Source: Rhodococcus qingshengii (lineage in GTDB: Bacteria; Actinomycetota; Actinomycetes; Mycobacteriales; Mycobacteriaceae). From it: a DNA stretch of 64,000 nt. Positions 58,880 through 64,000 of this stretch are shown piece by piece (the first letter of the stretch is position 1; every line of letters starts with the position of its first letter). Position numbers and translations under genes: made by a program. The stretch spans positions 186,001 through 250,000 of the forward strand of contig NZ_JAJNCL010000006.1 in NCBI RefSeq assembly GCF_021025955.1, read 5' to 3'. Under the pieces are notes generated by a model that saw nothing but the letters and a program-made list of their open reading frames with translations, made no database searches and was not told the origin of the DNA.

Positions 58880-61800
58880 TCACTCCCCCTCGAGTTCGCC
58901 TTCGGTTTCGAGGTACACCTGACGCAAGCCGTCGAGTGTCTTCTGCTCGGGGTGCTCCCACATGTTTCGCTCGGCGGCTTCGAGAAGTCGCTCGGCGATT
59001 CCGTGCAGGGCCCACGGATTGGATTGCGTCATGAACTTCTGGTTCTGCTCGTCCAGAACGTATGTCTCGGCGAGCTTCTCGTACATCCAGTCCGCGACGA
59101 CGTTGGTGGTGGCGTCGTACCCGAAGAGGTAGTCGACCGTGGCCGCCATCTCGAATGCACCCTTGTACCCGTGACGGCGCATGGCGTCGAGCCAGCGGGG
59201 GTTGACCACGCGCGCCCGGAAGACACGCGCGGTCTCTTCCGAAAGTGTGCGTGTGCGAACCGATTCCGGCCGAGTGCTGTCGCCGATGTACGCCTCGGGT
59301 GACTTCCCGGTCAGCGCGCGCACGGTGGCAACCATGCCGCCGTGGTACTGGAAGTAGTCGTCCGAATCAGCGATGTCGTGCTCACGCGTGTCGGTGTTCT
59401 TTGCCGCCACGTTGATTCGACGGTATGCGCTGCGCATGTCGTCGGCTGCCGGGATTCCGTCGAGCCCACGTCCGTACGCGAAGCCGCCCCAGTTGGTGTA
59501 CACCTCGGCGAGGTCGTCGTCACCGCGCCAGGTCTTGGAGTCGATGAGTTGCAGCAGGCCGGCGCCGTAGGTTCCGGGCTTCGAACCGAAGATGCGGGTG
59601 GTCGCACGTCTGGCGTCGCCGTGCTCGGCGAGATCCGCCTGTGCGTGAGCGCGCACGTAGTTCTGCTCGTCCGTCTCGTCCAGCGCTGCCACCAATTGAA
59701 CGGCGTCGTCGAGCAATGCGAGCACATGTGGGAACGCATCACGGAAGAATCCGGAGATGCGGACGGTGACGTCGATGCGCGGTCGGCCCAGTTCTTCGAG
59801 ATCGATGACTTCGAGGTTGACGACGCGTCGGCTTGCTTCGTCCCAGACGGGGCGAACACCGAGGAGCGCAAACACTTCGGCGATGTCGTCGCCGGAGGTA
59901 CGCATGGCGGCGGTTCCCCACACCGACAGACCCACCGAGCGCGGGTATTCGCCGTGATCTGCGAGATAGCGAGCGGCGAGCGACTCGGCCATCGCCTGAC
60001 CGGTCTCCCACGCCAGACGCGACGGAACTGCCTTGGGGTCGACCGAGTAGAAGTTGCGACCGGTGGGAAGCACGTTGATCAGGCCGCGCAGCGGCGAGCC
60101 GCTCGGACCGGCCGCGATGAAACCGCCGTCAAGCGCATGCAGGACCTGCTTGATCTCGTTGTTCGTCTGTCGGAGGCGTGGAACCACTTCGGTGGCGGCG
60201 AACTGCAGGATCTTCACGACGGTCTCGTCGTCGCTGAGGTCTTCGGCGGCGGCGGGGTTCCAGTCGGCGTCGTACATGCCGCGAACCAGAGCGTGTGCCT
60301 TTTCCTCGATATCGTCGACACGGCTGCGGGACTCGTCGCCGTCTTCGCTGAGCCCGAGAGCCTCACGCAGACCGGGAACGCTCTGTTCGCCACCCCACAT
60401 CTGACGGGCACGCAGCATGGCGAGGACCAGTTCGATTTCGGCGTCGCCCTCGGGAGCGCGGCCGAGAATGTGCAGACCATCGCGGATCTGGACGTCCTTG
60501 ATCTCGCACAGCCAACCGTCGACGTGCAGGAGCATGTCGTCGAACACGTCTTCTTCGGGCCGCTCCGCGAGGCCGAGGTCGTGGTCCATCTTGGCAGCAC
60601 GCATCAGCGTCCAGATCTGCTGGCGAATGGCCGGCAGCTTGGACGGGTCGAGTGCGGAGATGTTGGAGTGCTCGTCGAGCAGTTGCTCGAGACGGGAGAT
60701 GTCGCCGTAGCTTTCGGCGCGGGCCATCGGTGGGATCAGGTGATCGACGAGCGTCGCGTGGGCACGACGCTTTGCCTGTGTTCCCTCACCCGGGTCGTTG
60801 ACCAGGAACGGGTAGATCAGCGGCAGGTCGCCGAGCGCTGCGTCGGTGCCGCAGTTGCTGGACATGCCGAGTGTCTTGCCCGGCAACCATTCGAGGTTGC
60901 CGTGCTTGCCCAGGTGCACAACCGCGTCGGCGCCGAATCCACCAGCATCAGGCGTCGCCGCGATCCAGCGGTAGGCCGCCAAGTAGTGATGGCTCGGCGG
61001 CAGATCCGGATCGTGGTAGATCGCGACGGGCTTTTCGCCGAATCCCCGGGGCGGCTGGACCATGAGCACGATGTTGTTGAATCGCAGTGCCGCGATGACG
61101 ATTTCGCCGTCCGGATCCTGCGAGCGGTCGACGTACAGCTCGCCGGGCGCTGCGCCCCAGTGCTCTTCGACGCCGCTGCGCAGTTCCTCGGGCAGGGTGG
61201 CGAACCATTCGCGGTACTTCGCTGCCGAAATGCGGATCGGATTGCCCTCGAGCTGCTCGGCAGTGAGCCAGTCGGGATCCTGTCCGCCGGCCGCGATCAG
61301 GGCATGGATCAGCGCGTCGCCGTCCTTCGCCGCCAGGCCGGGAACTGCGTCCGGACCGTCGACCGGACCGAGATCGTAACCGGCAGAACGCATTTCAGTG
61401 AGAAGGTCGATTGCGCTCGCCGGAGTATCGAGACCGACGGCGTTGCCGATGCGGGCGTGCTTGGTCGGGTACGCCGAGAGCATCAGAGCAACGCGACGCT
61501 CGGTGGTGGGAATGTGGCGCAGCTTGCCGTGACGGACCGCGATCCCGGCGACACGGGCAGCGCGCTCGACGTCGGGGACGTACGTGGACAGTCCGTCGGA
61601 GTCGATTTCCTTGAAGGAGAACGGGACGGTAATGATGCGGCCGTCGAATTCCGGCACCGCGACCTGGGTCGCAACGTCGAGAGGCGACAGTCCGTCGTCG
61701 TTCTCGTCCCAGGTGGCGCGGCTACTGGTCAGGCACAGGCCCTGCAGGATGGGGACGTCGAGCGCAGCGAGTGCGGCGACATCCCAGGCTTCGTCGTCGC

Positions 61801-62500
61801 CACCGGCGGACGCGGTCGCGGGCTTCGTGCCACCGGCAGCAAGAACTGTCACGACCATGGCGTCGGCGCGGCGGAGCGTGCTCAGAAGTTCGGCTTCTGC
61901 GGTTCGCAGAGATGCGCAGTAGATCGGCAGCGCGGTGCCACCGGCCTCGGCGACCGCGTCGCACAACGCCTGGATGTACCGGGTGTTTCCGGCCAAATGC
62001 TGGGCGCGGTAGTACAGAACTGCGATGACCGGACCGGTCGCCGAGTCGAGATCGGGCGCGAAATCAGCGATTCCCCAGGAAGGCAGGTGGGCCGGCGGTT
62101 CGAACCCGTGGCCGGTGAGCAGGACGGTGTCGGACAGGAAGTGGTGCAGCTGTGCCAGATTCTGTGCGCCACCCTCGGCCAGGTAGTTGTGCGCCTCGGC
62201 AGCGACACCGGCGGAAACCGTCGAGCACTCCATGAGGTCGGCATCCGGCGCGTGCTCGCCGCCGAGAACGACTACGGGGAGTCCGGAGGCGAGGACCATG
62301 TCCAGGCCGTCTTCCCAGCTGCGACGGCTGCCGAGGATACGAACGATCACGAGGTCGACGCCGTCGAGCAAGGGCGGCAAGTCCTCCGAGACCAGCAAGC
62401 GTGAGGGGTTGGCCCAGCGATAGGAGACGCCGTCGCCGGCTTCCTGGCTGGCGCGGGCGCTCAGCAGATCGGTGTCGGACGTGGAGAGCAGAAGAATCAC
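58880..62500 (-). CDS. cobN: Cobaltochelatase subunit CobN
   Basis: About 1,206 residues, the large subunit that inserts cobalt into hydrogenobyrinic acid a,c-diamide with CobS and CobT in the aerobic pathway. Family blocks: EWLPGKTLGMSSNCGTDAAL, YPRSVGLSVWGTAAMRTSGDD, KTWRGDDDLAEVYTNWGGFAYG and the C-terminal LDEQNQKFMTQSNPWALHGI. GTG near 62500 (before ILLLSTSDTDLLS) has AGGAAGG about 8 nt upstream; the extension to 62653 passes through the cobalamin riboswitch and is not coding. Expression should fall when cobalamin is plentiful. Confidence 0.95.
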   Translation of the reverse strand: MILLLSTSDTDLLSARASQEAGDGVSYRWANPSRLLVSEDLPPLLDGVDLVIVRILGSRRSWEDGLDMVLASGLPVVVLGGEHAPDADLMECSTVSAGVAAEAHNYLAEGGAQNLAQLHHFLSDTVLLTGHGFEPPAHLPSWGIADFAPDLDSATGPVIAVLYYRAQHLAGNTRYIQALCDAVAEAGGTALPIYCASLRTAEAELLSTLRRADAMVVTVLAAGGTKPATASAGGDDEAWDVAALAALDVPILQGLCLTSSRATWDENDDGLSPLDVATQVAVPEFDGRIITVPFSFKEIDSDGLSTYVPDVERAARVAGIAVRHGKLRHIPTTERRVALMLSAYPTKHARIGNAVGLDTPASAIDLLTEMRSAGYDLGPVDGPDAVPGLAAKDGDALIHALIAAGGQDPDWLTAEQLEGNPIRISAAKYREWFATLPEELRSGVEEHWGAAPGELYVDRSQDPDGEIVIAALRFNNIVLMVQPPRGFGEKPVAIYHDPDLPPSHHYLAAYRWIAATPDAGGFGADAVVHLGKHGNLEWLPGKTLGMSSNCGTDAALGDLPLIYPFLVNDPGEGTQAKRRAHATLVDHLIPPMARAESYGDISRLEQLLDEHSNISALDPSKLPAIRQQIWTLMRAAKMDHDLGLAERPEEDVFDDMLLHVDGWLCEIKDVQIRDGLHILGRAPEGDAEIELVLAMLRARQMWGGEQSVPGLREALGLSEDGDESRSRVDDIEEKAHALVRGMYDADWNPAAAEDLSDDETVVKILQFAATEVVPRLRQTNNEIKQVLHALDGGFIAAGPSGSPLRGLINVLPTGRNFYSVDPKAVPSRLAWETGQAMAESLAARYLADHGEYPRSVGLSVWGTAAMRTSGDDIAEVFALLGVRPVWDEASRRVVNLEVIDLEELGRPRIDVTVRISGFFRDAFPHVLALLDDAVQLVAALDETDEQNYVRAHAQADLAEHGDARRATTRIFGSKPGTYGAGLLQLIDSKTWRGDDDLAEVYTNWGGFAYGRGLDGIPAADDMRSAYRRINVAAKNTDTREHDIADSDDYFQYHGGMVATVRALTGKSPEAYIGDSTRPESVRTRTLSEETARVFRARVVNPRWLDAMRRHGYKGAFEMAATVDYLFGYDATTNVVADWMYEKLAETYVLDEQNQKFMTQSNPWALHGIAERLLEAAERNMWEHPEQKTLDGLRQVYLETEGELEGE

Positions 62501-62549
62501 GGGTGAAGCCTTCCTGGGGTTTCGCGCCCCGTGGCACAGATCTGTCATC

Positions 62550-62700
62550 GACGGCGGTTGAGGGTCTGACTCGTGTTTCCGAGCGGAAACACGTCCCGCT
62601 CGAGCAACACTTACAGTGGCGCGACCGCACCGGACTTTCACCGGTTTCCTCAACTGCCGTCACTGGTGGTGGTGATGCTACCGGTCCGCAGAAGGCACTC
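62550..62700 (-). promoter_or_regulatory. Cobalamin (B12) riboswitch upstream of cobN
   Basis: On the minus strand the leader contains GAGGAAACCGGTGAAAGTCC, then a GGTGCGGTCGCGCCACTGTAA stretch (62612-62634 region) and later GTCAGACC, which are the core blocks of the cobalamin riboswitch (B12 box GCCACTGT). A stem formed by CGTGTTTCC/GGAAACACG lies in between. It ends about 50 bp before the cobN start and would repress cobN when adenosylcobalamin binds. Confidence 0.93.
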
Positions 62701-62723
62701 ATGACAGGTCGTACCCTGGAGCC

Positions 62724-63866
62724 ATGCCCACGGACCGTTCACAGCCAGACGCGTGCCCGGGTGCACTGCAAGTTCACCACGCCGCCGACGGCGCACTGGC
62801 TCGCGTGCGCCTACCCGGCGGTCTCCTCACCCCGGTCCAATTGCAGACGCTTGCAGACGCGGCGCGCGATCTGGGTAACGGGCAGATGGAACTCACCTCG
62901 AGGGGCAATGTTCAGTTGCGCTCGGTCTCGGACCCCGAAGCCTTCGCGGCGCGAATCGCTTCGGCCGGCCTGCTGCCGTCCGCGACGCACGAGCGAGTAC
63001 GCAACATTCTCGCGTCCCCACTGTCCGGCCGTATCGGGGGCGTCGCCGACATTCGTGAACTGGTCCACCGTCTCGATTCGGCGATCCAAGCGGATCAGGC
63101 ATTGGCGGATCTGCCGGGGAGAACCCTGTTCACCCTTGACGACGGGCGCGGAGACATCACTGGGCTGCGGGGCGATTTCGGCCTCCATGCGCGCAGCGCC
63201 ACCGAGCATTCCCTGGTGCTCGCCGGTCACCACACCACTCACCGCGTACATGCAGATGACGCCGTCGAATTGCTCCTCGAGGCGGCTCGATCGTTCCTCG
63301 ACGTCCGCGACAAGCACTGGCGCCTGGCCGAGGTTCCGGACGGAATCGAACGCACCCTCGAGCAGTTGGGTCTGAGCGCCGAGTCCATCGGCGCGGCAGA
63401 TCTCACGCATGATGCACGGCCCACCATCGGTTGGCTCGAGCAGCGAGACGGAACGGTTGCCCTGGGCGGCGGCCTGCGATTCGGGCTGCTCGACGCTCGG
63501 CTGGCCGAGTTCCTCGCCGCCGTCGACAAACCCGTCGTCGTGACGCCGTGGCGATCGGTGCATATCTTCGACCTCGACGAATGGGCTGCCGAGCAGGTAG
63601 TCCGGGTGTTGGCGCCGATGGGGTTGATCTTCGACGAGAACTCACCGTGGCTCGACGTCACCGCCTGCACCGGAAGCCCGGGATGCGAGAAGTCGCTCGC
63701 CGATGTGCGCACCGACGCCATCACCGCGGTAGAGCAGGCAGAACTGCCCGTCGTCGGGCGCCAGCACTGGGCCGGGTGCGACCGCAGCTGCGGACGTCCC
63801 CGCGGGGACGTAGCGGATGTGATTGCGACGGGTGACGGTTACCGGGTGAATCCGGCCGATCGGTGA
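62724..63866 (+). CDS. cobG: Precorrin-3B synthase CobG
   Basis: 380 residues of the nitrite/sulfite reductase-like family: two ferredoxin-like half domains ([14 protein letters not shown] in the first, [13 protein letters not shown] in the second) and a 4Fe-4S site, [10 protein letters not shown] and GCDRSCG near residues 320-360. It oxidises precorrin-3A to precorrin-3B in the aerobic cobalamin pathway. It is divergent from cobN, and its start lies at the edge of the riboswitch region on the other strand, so it is not under that element. ATG 62724. It is followed by cobH, 19 bp away. Confidence 0.95.
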   Translation: MPTDRSQPDACPGALQVHHAADGALARVRLPGGLLTPVQLQTLADAARDLGNGQMELTSRGNVQLRSVSDPEAFAARIASAGLLPSATHERVRNILASPLSGRIGGVADIRELVHRLDSAIQADQALADLPGRTLFTLDDGRGDITGLRGDFGLHARSATEHSLVLAGHHTTHRVHADDAVELLLEAARSFLDVRDKHWRLAEVPDGIERTLEQLGLSAESIGAADLTHDARPTIGWLEQRDGTVALGGGLRFGLLDARLAEFLAAVDKPVVVTPWRSVHIFDLDEWAAEQVVRVLAPMGLIFDENSPWLDVTACTGSPGCEKSLADVRTDAITAVEQAELPVVGRQHWAGCDRSCGRPRGDVADVIATGDGYRVNPADR

Positions 63867-63885
63867 TGCCTCTATCGTGTGGCAC

Positions 63886-64000
63886 ATGATCGAGTACATC
63901 CGTGACGGCGCGGAAATCTATCGCCAGTCCTTTGCCACCATTCGGGCCGAAGCCGACCTGAGCCGTTTCCCGGCGGATGTCTCGCAAGCTGTAGTTCGCA
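63886..64000 (+). CDS. cobH: Precorrin-8X methylmutase CobH, 3' end outside window
   Basis: The first 38 codons, [20 protein letters not shown] then [18 protein letters not shown], match the start of CobH, which moves a methyl group in precorrin-8X to make hydrogenobyrinate. It continues past the window edge. ATG 63886, with no clear ribosome site, 19 bp after cobG; the two form a small cobalamin operon. Confidence 0.92.
   Translation, partial: MIEYIRDGAEIYRQSFATIRAEADLSRFPADVSQAVVR

Noticed and set aside
59342-62404. 1,020-residue open frame opposite cobN
   Set aside because: The minus-strand frame is an unmistakable CobN; the opposite frame is open only because of GC-biased third positions and matches no family.

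Overview
The window looks like the chromosome of a Rhodococcus, most like the R. erythropolis/qingshengii group. It is GC-rich (low sixties by eye, not computed) and carries typical Mycobacteriales genes: rbpA, a DUF5709 acidic protein, a type II NADH dehydrogenase, a secreted LIP-family lipase, a Tat-exported cholesterol oxidase, and an fxsA-amidohydrolase-lnt block like that of M. tuberculosis Rv2050-Rv2053c. I saw no rRNA, tRNA, CRISPR array, phage or insertion sequence.

Layout. (1) 1-6680, iron: the end of an MprF-like lysyl-phosphatidylglycerol synthase, then a leftward FecCD/FecE-type ferric-siderophore importer (permease, permease, ATPase) overlapping by 4 bp at each junction. The first permease carries an N-terminal RDD domain. 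A divergent FhuF-like gene shares its promoter region with the importer, and the region holds two IdeR/DtxR-like iron boxes. A third iron box, sitting in a promoter over the stop of the FhuF-like gene, is followed about 100 bp later by a strong hairpin; this looks like an iron-repressed small RNA. (2) 6700-14100, mixed housekeeping: hotdog thioesterase, ndh, a 36-residue membrane peptide, an ArsR-SRPBCC fusion regulator with a perfect operator palindrome, an orphan protein, a diguanylate cyclase, a DUF5709 protein and a secreted lipase. (3) 14164-40731: one 26.6-kb gene for a seven-module non-ribosomal peptide synthetase (about 8,855 residues). (4) 41000-58850: a zinc-finger-like protein, rbpA behind a SigH/SigR-type promoter, a WYL regulator divergent from a RidA-like gene, lnt, amidohydrolase, fxsA, a two-component system, a TSUP transporter, tldD/tldE, a TIGR01777 epimerase, a PPOX-fold protein and cholesterol oxidase. 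(5) 58880-64000, cobalamin: cobN behind a cobalamin riboswitch, divergent from cobG and the start of cobH.

The main attraction is the synthetase. Reading its motifs gives: EntF-like starter C - half C domain - A1-T | C-A2(Ser)-T | C-A3-T-E | C-A4-T | C-A5(Thr)-T-E | C-A6-T | C-A7-T-TE. This predicts an N-acylated heptapeptide X1-Ser-D-X3-X4-D-alloThr-X6-X7, with the unassigned positions probably bulky hydrophobic or aromatic. From memory, this is the architecture of the rhodococcal synthetases from which the synthetic humimycin antibiotics were inferred; the natural product of such a gene is, as far as I know, not well described. No MbtH-like gene, acyl-activating gene or exporter accompanies it here, and a secreted lipase gene follows 74 bp downstream on the same strand.
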